Shown one piece after another: positions 1-6,537 of a stretch of 11,096 nucleotides of DNA (the stretch's first letter is position 1; each line of letters starts with the position of its first letter). A program made the position numbers and the translations under genes. A model generated the notes under the pieces. The model was given only the letters and a program-made list of their open reading frames with translations. It was not told the DNA's origin and made no database searches. This DNA comes from Candidatus Zixiibacteriota bacterium (GTDB lineage Bacteria; Zixibacteria; MSB-5A5; GN15; FEB-12), in the NCBI GenBank assembly GCA_018816665.1, contig JAHIVM010000095.1:1-11096 (forward strand). The letters run 5' to 3'.

Positions 1-159
1 CCCGTGGAAATAGACCGTCTCGCCGATAACGGCAAAATTCACCGGCACCACCCGGGGATACCCATCGGGCGTGACAATACCCAGATTGCCGATTGACGTC
101 TCGTTGACGATCGCCGCAAACGCGTCCGGATCGTCACATGTATACTCGTGTCTTCTCAT
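1..159 (-). CDS. Pyridoxamine 5'-phosphate oxidase-like flavin-binding protein, N-terminal part
   Basis: The first 53 codons of a gene cut by the left edge of the window. The protein begins MRRHEYTCDD and continues with the pattern IGNLGIVTPDGYPRVVPVNF and, near the cut, VYFHG. This is the usual N-terminal strand pattern of the small FMN-binding split-barrel family that includes the NimA-type nitroimidazole-resistance proteins and pyridoxamine-phosphate-oxidase-like proteins. Members bind FMN or related flavins or heme; the substrate of this one cannot be told. The ATG at 157-159 is the first usable start after an in-frame TAA about 15 bases upstream. No clear Shine-Dalgarno sequence precedes it. 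It lies downstream of serC in the same direction, with a strong hairpin between them, so it is probably a separate or weakly read-through unit. The family call is good; the function is open because the C-terminal half is missing. Confidence 0.8.
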   Translation of the reverse strand, partial: MRRHEYTCDDPDAFAAIVNETSIGNLGIVTPDGYPRVVPVNFAVIGETVYFHG

Positions 160-240
160 AGGTCGGTGACCGGTTTAGTACTGCTAACGACTGACGGGCC
201 GACAGGTTCCAGATTGATGCCATTTCGCCGGAGTATGGCT

Positions 241-276
241 CTAACGACAATCAGAGCCGCAGGAGCGGCTCTGATT
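241..276 (-). terminator. Hairpin terminator of the serine operon
   Basis: A perfect 12-bp stem (AATCAGAGCCGC at 249-260 with its complement at 265-276) closes a 4-base loop, 27 bases past the serC stop codon. On the minus strand the stem is followed by TTGTCGTT rather than a clean run of T, so it may act as a moderate terminator or an mRNA 3'-end stabiliser. It separates serC from the flavoprotein gene. Confidence 0.6.
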
Positions 277-303
277 GCTTCCGATCTATATGCAAAGGAC
301 CGT

Positions 304-1386
304 TCAGTTGGCTTTTTTGAAGTTCTGCATGAACTCAGCCAGCTTCTCGCACCCTTCCAAAGTCATGGCATTGTAGATAGAGGCCCGGCAGCCGCCGACC
401 GAACGATGGCCCTTCAGGCCGCCGAATCCGGCCGCAGTGGCTTCCGCGATGAACTTCTTCTCGAGATCCTCGGTCGGCAGACGGAAGCAGACATTCATCC
501 AGCTCCGGCTGTCTTTCTGCACGGGACCACGATAGAAATCGTTGTTGAGGTCGATTGCCTGGTACAAGCGCTCCTGTTTTGCCCGGTTGACCTTCTCCAC
601 GGCAGCCAGACCGCCCTGGTTTTTGACCCACTCGAGCACCAGCTTGATGATATAAATACCAAAGGCCGGCGGCGTGTTGTACAGCGACTTCTTGGATGCG
701 TGCGTCCGGTAATCCAGCATCGTGGGGTTCCCGTCCTTGCATGTCTGCAGCAGATCGTCCTTGATCACAACCATCGTTGCGCCCGACGGCCCCAGGTTCT
801 TCTGAGCACCGGCGTACATCATGGAAAACATGGTATGGTCAAGCTGGCGAGACATGATATCCGACGACATGTCAACGATGAGCGGAACGCTCACTTTCGG
901 CCAGGAGTGATACTGCGTGCCTTTGATGGTATTGTTCGAGGTGATATGCAGGTAGGCGGCATCAGCCGGCACATCCAGATCAGCCATTTTCGGAATAAAC
1001 GTGTAGTTGTCCTTCTTGGACGAACCGGCCAGGTGCATTTTCCCCTGGATCTCACATTCCTTGATGGCCTTTGACGACCAGGTACCGGTATCGACATACG
1101 CCCCCGTCTGGCCGTCGCGCAGGAAATTCATCGGAATCAACCCAAACTGGGTAGAGGCGCCTCCGCCCATAAAAAGCACATGGTAGGATTCATCAAGACC
1201 CATCAGCTCACGGGTCAGAGAAATCGCCGCTTCGTTGATTTCGTCAAACTGGGCCGAGCGGTGAGAGATTTCCATCACCGACATGCCCGTGCCGCGATAG
1301 TCGAGCAGCTCGTCCTGGACAATCTTGAGGACATCCAGGGGGAGGGTCGACGGTCCGGCGTTGAAATTGTAAATTCTCTTAGCCAT
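304..1386 (-). CDS. serC: Phosphoserine aminotransferase
   Basis: The 360-residue protein matches the normal SerC length (about 360). It catalyses PLP-dependent transamination between 3-phosphohydroxypyruvate plus glutamate and O-phosphoserine plus 2-oxoglutarate, the second step of serine synthesis in the cytoplasm. The same fold also serves PLP synthesis. Visible marks are the start IYNFNAGPSTLP, the phosphate/cofactor loop GGGAS (residues 74-78), the tryptophan at 103 in TGTWSSKA, the HITSNNTIKGTQ segment, and the Schiff-base lysine K196 in YAGAQKNLGPSG. The C-terminal GHRSVGGCRASIYNA is also typical. The ATG has a GAGG seven bases upstream. It follows serA after 40 bp and is the last gene of the DUF1015-serA-serC operon. 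No phosphoserine phosphatase gene (serB) is in the window. Confidence 0.97.
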   Translation of the reverse strand: MAKRIYNFNAGPSTLPLDVLKIVQDELLDYRGTGMSVMEISHRSAQFDEINEAAISLTRELMGLDESYHVLFMGGGASTQFGLIPMNFLRDGQTGAYVDTGTWSSKAIKECEIQGKMHLAGSSKKDNYTFIPKMADLDVPADAAYLHITSNNTIKGTQYHSWPKVSVPLIVDMSSDIMSRQLDHTMFSMMYAGAQKNLGPSGATMVVIKDDLLQTCKDGNPTMLDYRTHASKKSLYNTPPAFGIYIIKLVLEWVKNQGGLAAVEKVNRAKQERLYQAIDLNNDFYRGPVQKDSRSWMNVCFRLPTEDLEKKFIAEATAAGFGGLKGHRSVGGCRASIYNAMTLEGCEKLAEFMQNFKKAN

Positions 1387-1426
1387 TCTATTGCCTCACA
1401 ACTTCACTGGTCGTTGCCATTACCGT

Positions 1427-2308
1427 TTATTTGGCGGCCTTATAGGTCGCGATGATCTGCTCGGCGATGACGCCGATACGACCCATGTTTTCCTTGGTGG
1501 ACGCTCCGATATGGGGCGCAAACAGGCAGTTGGGAGCCGAAAGCAGCGGCGTATCCCATTCCGGCGGATCAGAATACCAGACATCGTTGCCAAACCCGGC
1601 AATCTTGCCACTCTTGAGCGCCTCGGCCATATCAGCCTCATTGATACACTTGCCGCGACCGGTGTTCACGATAAACACGCCGTCCTTCATCTTCGCAATG
1701 CGGTCCTTGTTGATGAACTCCTTCGTGGCCGGCAACAGCGGCATATGCATGGAAATGTAATCCGCCTCACCCAGCGCCGCATCGACATCAGACCGCATTT
1801 CGGCGGCATCGGTGAAATACACATACGGATCGTAGCCGAGTACCTTCATGCCAAACGCCTTGGCCCGGGCGGCCAGGGCCGACCCGATCCGTCCCATACC
1901 CAGCACCAGCAGAGTTTTGCCCAGCAACTCGGTACGTTTCAGCTCCTTTTTTGCCCAGGTCTTCTCGCGCATGGTTGCATCCGCCCGAACGATGTGATTC
2001 GGCAGGGCGATCATCAGCGCAAAGGCCAGTTCCGCAACGGCTACCGATGATGCGTCGGCGGTATTGTGGACGGCAATACCCTTCTCCCGGGCATAGACCT
2101 GATCGACATTATCCAGGCCCACCCCACCCCGAATCACGAGTTTGAGCTTGGGCGATGCATCAATATACTCTTTGGTGACCTTGGTCTTGCTTCGGATCAG
2201 GATCACTTCCGCTTCCGCCTGCCGCGCATGGTCGTCGGTGACCTCACCGTACTTGCCCAGCGTCTTGGGAAGCTTATCGTCGAAAGCATCAGAAATGAGT
2301 ATCAGCAT
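1427..2308 (-). CDS. serA: Short D-3-phosphoglycerate dehydrogenase (no ACT domain)
   Basis: A 293-residue NAD-dependent D-2-hydroxyacid dehydrogenase, called phosphoglycerate dehydrogenase because it sits between DUF1015 and serC. It would oxidise 3-phosphoglycerate to 3-phosphohydroxypyruvate, the first step of serine synthesis. The nucleotide-binding motif is GMGRIG (137-142), with D160 at the end of the next strand favouring NAD. The substrate loop is IRGGVGLDN (59-67). The catalytic arginine is R218 (NTGRG) and the histidine H266 (APHIG). At the position of the usual catalytic glutamate (DVFxxEP) there is aspartate, D247, in DVWYSDP. The protein ends right after the catalytic domain, so the serine-binding ACT domain of the E. 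coli type is absent and classic serine feedback is not expected. AGGGGAT lies about eight bases before the ATG. It begins 21 bp after the DUF1015 stop. Another hydroxyacid dehydrogenase activity is possible but less likely in this context. Confidence 0.92.
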   Translation of the reverse strand: MLILISDAFDDKLPKTLGKYGEVTDDHARQAEAEVILIRSKTKVTKEYIDASPKLKLVIRGGVGLDNVDQVYAREKGIAVHNTADASSVAVAELAFALMIALPNHIVRADATMREKTWAKKELKRTELLGKTLLVLGMGRIGSALAARAKAFGMKVLGYDPYVYFTDAAEMRSDVDAALGEADYISMHMPLLPATKEFINKDRIAKMKDGVFIVNTGRGKCINEADMAEALKSGKIAGFGNDVWYSDPPEWDTPLLSAPNCLFAPHIGASTKENMGRIGVIAEQIIATYKAAK

Positions 2309-2329
2309 AGTCTTTATCCCCTGTATAAG

Positions 2330-3574
2330 TTATTCTTTCAGCAGATTGACAACCATTCCACTGCGCAGTTTCGGTTCAAACCAGGTGGATTTGGGGGGCA
2401 TGACTTCACCGGAATCCGCGACATTCAACAACTGGTCGATACCGGTCGCATGAAGCGCCAGGCCAACTTTGTAACCGCCCGAATCCACCAGTTTCACCAG
2501 TTCGGCCGTGCCGCGAATACCGCCGATAAAGTCAATGCGCTTGTCGGTTTTGGGATTCGTAATACCAAAAACCGGATCGATTAGGTTGGCTCCGAGTATG
2601 GCGGCATCGATTGACTCAGTCGGATGAGCCTCGTCGAAAGTCCCCGCTTTGGCCGTCAGCTTGAACCACTTGCCTTCGAGATACATGCCAAACTGATGGC
2701 GTTCGGCCGGCTCCACCTCGCCAGCAGCCGCCGTGACCTCGAACTTCTCGCGGGCCTTCGCCAGCACCTGCTCGGCGGTCAGACCGTTGAGGTCCTTGAC
2801 AACCCGGTTGTACGGCAGTATGCGCAGCTCGGAATCGGCAAACAGGACATCAAGAAAGTAGTTGAACGGCTCGTCGCCGGTGTACTGCGGGTTATTCTCC
2901 CGTTCCCGTCGGCACACTTCCGATGCGGACTGACTGCGGTGATGCCCATCGGCTATATACAGGCAGTCGAGTTTCGCAAAAGCCGCCACCAGCGCCTGAA
3001 TTTCAGTGTCGTCGTCAATCACCCAGAGTTCATGACGAACCCCGTCCTTGCTTTCGAAATCCGTGGTCGGCGCCCCGGCTGTCAGCCGCCTGAACACCGC
3101 AGTCACGCTGTCGGTGTGGCGGAACGTGGAAAAAACGGGCCCGACCTGGGCTCCCAGGTAGGTAATGTGATTCGCCCGGTCGTTCACCTTCTCCGGCAGC
3201 GTATGTTCGTGCTTTTTGATTTTTCCGGCGTCGTACTCGTCAACCGACGTCAGGCACACCAAGCCTGTCTGGCTTTTTCCCCGCCAGGTCAGGCGATACA
3301 GGTATAAACACGGTTTTTCGTCGCGGATCATGATGCCGTCGTGTCGCAGCCGGTTCAGGTTGTCCCTACCCCGCTGATACACCTGCTCGGAGTACGCATC
3401 CACGGAATCATCGAAGTCTATCTCGGCCTTATTGACCCGGAGAAAGGAATTCGGATTGTTGGCAGCCATGGCCCGGGCTTCGGCTGCGCTGAGAACGTCG
3501 TAGGGCGGCGAGGCCACCTGGGCCGCCATTTCGGGACGGGGTCGTACCCCGCGGAACGGTTTCACTATAGCCAC
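2330..3574 (-). CDS. DUF1015 family protein in the serine operon
   Basis: A 414-residue protein with the hallmarks of the DUF1015 (COG4198) family, whose reaction I do not know to be established. Visible are KPFRGVRP (5-12), SPPYDV (22-27), a KHEHT segment (121-125), the IADGHHR motif (207-213), and the conserved tail MPPKSTWFEPKLRSG (392-406). It has no signal peptide or membrane helix, so it is cytoplasmic. It is the first gene of a tight operon with serA and serC (21 bp to serA), which suggests a role in serine or phosphoserine metabolism. DGHHR resembles the motif of ParB/sulfiredoxin-fold proteins, a fold that includes free serine kinases; that link is inference. The start is a GTG (3572-3574), chosen because TGAGGTG lies five bases upstream and the family N-terminus begins here. 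A promoter lies about 50 bases upstream. Confidence 0.93.
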   Translation of the reverse strand: MAIVKPFRGVRPRPEMAAQVASPPYDVLSAAEARAMAANNPNSFLRVNKAEIDFDDSVDAYSEQVYQRGRDNLNRLRHDGIMIRDEKPCLYLYRLTWRGKSQTGLVCLTSVDEYDAGKIKKHEHTLPEKVNDRANHITYLGAQVGPVFSTFRHTDSVTAVFRRLTAGAPTTDFESKDGVRHELWVIDDDTEIQALVAAFAKLDCLYIADGHHRSQSASEVCRRERENNPQYTGDEPFNYFLDVLFADSELRILPYNRVVKDLNGLTAEQVLAKAREKFEVTAAAGEVEPAERHQFGMYLEGKWFKLTAKAGTFDEAHPTESIDAAILGANLIDPVFGITNPKTDKRIDFIGGIRGTAELVKLVDSGGYKVGLALHATGIDQLLNVADSGEVMPPKSTWFEPKLRSGMVVNLLKE

Positions 3575-3626
3575 AGTAACACCTCAATCTCAACAACTCA
3601 TGTTGCGGACTAACTCACGGTCCGGC

Positions 3627-3654
3627 ATTATAATACAACAATGGGAAAATTCAA
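3627..3654 (-). promoter_or_regulatory. Sigma70-type promoter of the DUF1015-serA-serC operon
   Basis: On the minus strand a TTGAAT box (3649-3654, four of six matches to TTGACA) is followed after 16 bases by a perfect TATAAT (3627-3632). Transcription would start near 3620 and give a leader of about 45 nt before the GTG of the DUF1015 gene. I see no attenuator or riboswitch in this short leader. Confidence 0.65.
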
Positions 3655-3747
3655 CCCAATTCGGCAAACGAGAAGCTTGTCGCTGGAAGAGGTCAAACTG
3701 TCCGGCAACGACGGTCCTGAGGGTGGTTTGAGGGGCTCCCTGGGTGT

Positions 3748-4122
3748 TTAGCGCATGTCCCGGGCGATGTCCTGCCACCGGTTTTCATAGGCATTCTGAG
3801 CCATGAAGCGCTTCAGCATGTCGATTTCGTTTTCGGATAGCCCAATCAACTCCAGGCCGCTCCGGTATTCGCCAGGCGTGCCGATCTCATCGCACCACAT
3901 GACCCGGGCGGTCAACAGCACCCGCCGGGTATCGCCGCTCGACGACGGCAGGGTCATTTCGAAAGTCAGCGTGCTTTGCACCTCAAACGGCTGCGAACTT
4001 GCCAGCCGCATACCCTGGACGGCGATATCCTCAATGCGGCCGAGGCAGTTTTCGGAATCACCGTCACAAATGTCCAGGTCCACCAGCATGTGGCGACGTT
4101 CATATCTACGTATTTCGAGCAT
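3748..4122 (-). CDS. Stand-alone PilZ domain protein (candidate c-di-GMP receptor)
   Basis: A 124-residue single-domain cytoplasmic protein. The c-di-GMP motifs are the arginine-rich start RRYERR (5-10, giving RxxxR) and DIAVQG (32-37), which fits (D/N)x(S/A)xxG with alanine at the serine position. The later W76, followed by YRSGLELIGLSE (87-96), is the typical closing strand of the PilZ barrel, and a short helix follows. PilZ proteins bind cyclic di-GMP and pass the signal to partners in motility, exopolysaccharide synthesis or transcription. No partner gene is adjacent, so the output is unknown. The ATG has AGGGGG about seven bases upstream. The gene is flanked by about 170 bp to the DUF1015 gene, which has its own promoter, and about 300 bp to the SWIB gene, so it is probably monocistronic. 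Nucleotide binding itself is unproven. Confidence 0.88.
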   Translation of the reverse strand: MLEIRRYERRHMLVDLDICDGDSENCLGRIEDIAVQGMRLASSQPFEVQSTLTFEMTLPSSSGDTRRVLLTARVMWCDEIGTPGEYRSGLELIGLSENEIDMLKRFMAQNAYENRWQDIARDMR

Positions 4123-4238
4123 TGCGATACCCCCTGTGATCCGGAGCGGAGAACGGGTAAATCCACCTCACCCGGCAGCATTCCGGGTTACTGCCCAGTA
4201 TCGGCCCGGATACGAAAAGCTGCCGTAACCCCCTCGAA

Positions 4239-4267
4239 TCTGTACAAAATTCAATCATCGACAACAA
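4239..4267 (-). promoter_or_regulatory. Possible weak promoter for the PilZ gene
   Basis: TTGTTG (4262-4267) and TACAGA (4239-4244) on the minus strand are 17 bases apart, in the AT-richest part of the gap between the SWIB terminator and the PilZ gene. Each box matches the consensus at only three positions. Nothing else in 4123-4355 looks like a gene. Confidence 0.3.
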
Positions 4268-4355
4268 TTGTCCGCTAATGACTCGACCCTGGACACGCCG
4301 GGCTGCTCACTATGTGTGAAGTTATCCTCCCGGCGGTTTGACCTCAAACGGGTGA

Positions 4356-4395
4356 ACAAAAGAGCGGGCGGGTTACCCGAAGGCAGTCCCGCCCG
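4356..4395 (-). terminator. Intrinsic terminator of the SWIB gene
   Basis: About 27 bases after the SWIB stop codon, CGGGCGGG and CCCGCCCG (4388-4395 and 4365-4372) form an 8-bp all-GC stem around a 15-base loop. On the minus strand CTCTTTTGTT follows. This is a good rho-independent terminator and makes the PilZ gene a separate transcript. Confidence 0.75.
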
Positions 4396-4421
4396 TTGCA
4401 GATCGAAGAAAGACGTTGAAG

Positions 4422-5015
4422 CTATTTCATATGCTTGGAGACCAGCTTGGTCATCTCAAACATCGAAACCTTCTTCTTGCCACCGAAGATTTTCGTCAGT
4501 TTGTCGTCGGCATTGATCATGCGGCGATTGACGCCATCCTGAAGATCATTCTTCTTGATATACGCCCACAGCTTCTTGGTTACTTCGGTACGGGGAATCG
4601 GCTTGTTTCCCACGACAGCGGCCAGGTCCATTGACAGTTCCATCGGACGCATGAACGCCGCATTCGGCTTGCGTTTGGTCGCTGTCTTCTTGGCAGTGGC
4701 CTTCTTCGGGGCAGCTTTGCGCGTAGTGGCTTTGCGCGCGGTGGCTTTCGTCTTCGCCGGCGCCGCCTTCTTCACGGTCTTCCTCGTCGTGGCCTTTTTG
4801 GTCGTGGTCTTCTTCGCCGCAGTCTTCCGAGCGGCCGGCTTCTTGGCGGCGGATTTCTTCGGCGCTGCCTTCTTCTTCGGCGCCGCCTTCTTGGCTGCGA
4901 CCTTCTTCTTCGGCGCTGCTTTCTTGGCGGTGGTCTTCTTCGCAGCGGCCTTCTTCACTGTTTTCTTCGCCGTGGTCTTTTTCTTCGCGGCTGTTTTTTT
5001 CTTGGCTACTGCCAT
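4422..5015 (-). CDS. Histone H1-like lysine/alanine tail fused to a SWIB/MDM2 domain
   Basis: A 197-residue protein in two parts. Residues 1-117 are almost only Lys, Ala, Thr, Pro, Arg and Val in short units such as AAPKK, TAKK and TTRK. There is no Asp or Glu before E126, so the tail is strongly basic and disordered like eukaryotic H1 or chlamydial Hc tails. Residues 119-197 match the SWIB/MDM2 fold: LAAVVG, then IPRTEVTKKLWAYIKKNDLQ, INADDKLTKIF, and a closing VSMFEMTKLVSKHM. SWIB domains occur in eukaryotic chromatin remodellers and in bacteria such as Chlamydiae, also fused to topoisomerase I. The likely role is binding and compacting DNA, with SWIB mediating protein contacts; this is inference. 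I chose the ATG at 5013-5015 because AAAGGAG lies six to seven bases upstream and the basic tail starts there. An in-frame ATG at 5078 would add 21 unrelated residues without a good ribosome site. The gene ends in its own terminator. Confidence 0.92.
   Translation of the reverse strand: MAVAKKKTAAKKKTTAKKTVKKAAAKKTTAKKAAPKKKVAAKKAAPKKKAAPKKSAAKKPAARKTAAKKTTTKKATTRKTVKKAAPAKTKATARKATTRKAAPKKATAKKTATKRKPNAAFMRPMELSMDLAAVVGNKPIPRTEVTKKLWAYIKKNDLQDGVNRRMINADDKLTKIFGGKKKVSMFEMTKLVSKHMK
4660..5012 (-). repeat. Low-complexity Lys/Ala codon repeat tract
   Basis: The tail-coding DNA is a run of imperfect short repeats built from AAG, GCC, ACC and CCG codons; on the plus strand it reads as strings such as TTCTTCGGCGCTGC. 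Such tracts change length by slippage. They also create a long artefactual open frame on the opposite strand. Confidence 0.8.
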
Positions 5016-5176
5016 GGTCTGCTCCTTTAGCATTGGGTTGATCAAGGTTTCTCTATTCTCATTGCGCATTGTTTTCAACCGAACGATCCGCCCGCTACAG
5101 AGGGGATTTTCCGCTCCCTCAGCTAAAATGAAGGATGTTCAATTTTTTTTTGCAAGAAAAATTGTACCCTCATCGG

Positions 5177-5210
5177 AAAAAAAATACGCCGTTTCCCATA
5201 GGAGAAAACG
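5177..5210 (-). terminator. Intrinsic terminator after the metallophosphoesterase gene
   Basis: About 20 bases past the stop codon, the minus strand has CGTTTTCT and GGGAAACG (5190-5210) forming an 8-bp stem with G-T wobbles around a 5-base loop. GCGTA and a run of eight T (5177-5184) follow. The stem is modest but the T tract is long. Confidence 0.6.
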
Positions 5211-5230
5211 CGATTTTCCCCCTTCGCACA

Positions 5231-6439
5231 CTATGCTTTCACCAGTTCCAACACCGGTGCCTCCTGGGGACACCCCAGGCGGAAGGGGAACCAGTGCCCC
5301 ATGCCGCACGATGTATACAACTGACTGCGACCGTCTTCATACCGGCCCCACAGGTATCGCTCGGGCAACCACCGCTCCAACAGTGAACGTCCGAAGAGCC
5401 CTATCTGGCCCCCGTGCGTGTGCCCCGACAGAGTAAGATCGACCTTTTCCCGGGCCGCCAGAGGGAAAACGTCGGGACGATGACTCATCAGCACGCTGAA
5501 GTCATCGGCGTCACGTCCCCCCATGACCAGCGGCATACGGAGTGAGAAGAAGTCCGTGTGATCCTGCCCCATGTGCACGGGATCATCAATTCCCCCCAGG
5601 TGAACACGGCTGTTGCCGACTGAAAGCGTCACCGCGTGATCCACCAGCAACGTTACCGGCGAGTTGGCAAACACCTGCTTCACCGTCTCGACACCCCGGA
5701 AATACTCGTGGTTACCCAGCGTGGCGAAATTCCCGAGAGGCGCCTTCAGCTGCGCGATAAGATTCAGTGCCTCCGGCAACTGCTGAAGATCATCGGCAAC
5801 ATCACCCGTTACCAACACGAGGTCGGGCGAGAATTGCCGGGCTGTTTGCAGCGTAGTTTCCAGATCGCTCAGGGTTGTGTAGTGACGCAGGTGCAGGTCC
5901 GACAGATGCAGGATACGCAACCCCGCCAGGTCATCCGGCAGGTCCGTATAGGGGAGTTCCTTCCGATCCACCGTCACCCGGGTGAATGCACTCCCGACTC
6001 CTGTCAGTCCCATGGCCACCGAAGCAACAGGCATTGCGGCTGCCGCACCCTTGAGAAAAATGCGGCGACTCTGGTCGATAGGTCTGTCCACGGGTGCCTG
6101 TTTTCCCCGGCTGGCTACCTTCTCCGCAAGGAAATCCGCCAGGTGGAAAAGACCGGACAGAGGCAGCGAAAACATCAAACCGATTTCCAGAATGACCGAT
6201 AACGCCGCCAGCGCCGCCGCCGGAACAGCCAGCCAGTCAATCTTGTAATACTCTCCAAAGCCAAACAGGAGGAAGAAAAACAGTCCCGATGCCGGAAGCG
6301 CCCAGGCAGCCCGACGGACCCACCGTCGCTCCCACCAGGGACGATTCAGCAGGCGAAGCAGGAGTATCTCGGCCAGACCGAATACGATTATCACCGCCGA
6401 TATGAATATGATGAAGAAAAATACTCGAGGCATAACCAC
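5231..6439 (-). CDS. Membrane-anchored calcineurin-like metallophosphoesterase with internal twin-arginine motif
   Basis: A 402-residue protein. Residues 5-31, 43-62 and 69-97 are hydrophobic helices. A basic linker holds SRRIFLK (124-130), a twin-arginine motif, followed by a fourth hydrophobic stretch (131-152). The rest is a calcineurin-type phosphoesterase with DLH (181-183), GD (212-213), GNHE (242-245), the later H320, and GHTH (339-342), the full two-metal site. The fold resembles B. subtilis YkuE, a Tat substrate, but has extra N-terminal helices. The arginine-rich loop at 37-43 places TM1-TM2 linkers and the SRR motif in the cytoplasm and the catalytic domain outside. The substrate is unknown; phosphodiesters of lipids, wall polymers or nucleotides are options. 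The frame opens at a GTG (6437-6439); an ATG two codons in (6431-6433) is equally possible because neither has a clear ribosome site. It lies 98 bp after trkH, with no clear terminator between, so read-through is likely. Confidence 0.9.
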   Translation of the reverse strand: MVMPRVFFFIIFISAVIIVFGLAEILLLRLLNRPWWERRWVRRAAWALPASGLFFFLLFGFGEYYKIDWLAVPAAALAALSVILEIGLMFSLPLSGLFHLADFLAEKVASRGKQAPVDRPIDQSRRIFLKGAAAAMPVASVAMGLTGVGSAFTRVTVDRKELPYTDLPDDLAGLRILHLSDLHLRHYTTLSDLETTLQTARQFSPDLVLVTGDVADDLQQLPEALNLIAQLKAPLGNFATLGNHEYFRGVETVKQVFANSPVTLLVDHAVTLSVGNSRVHLGGIDDPVHMGQDHTDFFSLRMPLVMGGRDADDFSVLMSHRPDVFPLAAREKVDLTLSGHTHGGQIGLFGRSLLERWLPERYLWGRYEDGRSQLYTSCGMGHWFPFRLGCPQEAPVLELVKA

Positions 6440-6537
6440 GCTAATGTTTCAGGTTCACTTTTCAGACCTTGTCCCCGACGGAGCCGACCCTGCCGTGGCA
6501 AGCTGTCTTCATGTAACCCTTGTACGAGAGAATGGTT

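Noticed and set aside
148..1074. A 308-codon open frame on the plus strand
   Set aside because: It is antisense to most of serC, whose motifs and catalytic lysine are intact. The translated product has no recognisable domain and no ribosome site.
4023..4028. Alanine in place of serine in the PilZ DxSxxG motif as a sign of lost c-di-GMP binding
   Set aside because: Alanine is commonly tolerated at this position, and the RxxxR motif is intact, so it is not evidence of loss of function.
4188..4214. TCCGGG/CCCGGA-type inverted repeat upstream of the PilZ gene
   Set aside because: Only about six base pairs with a 17-base loop, no T run and no relation to a start or stop; likely chance in GC-rich DNA.
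4555..5436. A 293-codon plus-strand frame rich in Phe, Ala and Val that looks like a membrane protein
   Set aside because: It is the reverse complement of the Lys/Ala repeat tract of the SWIB protein; Phe/Val/Ala strings are the expected shadow of AAG/GCC/ACC codons.
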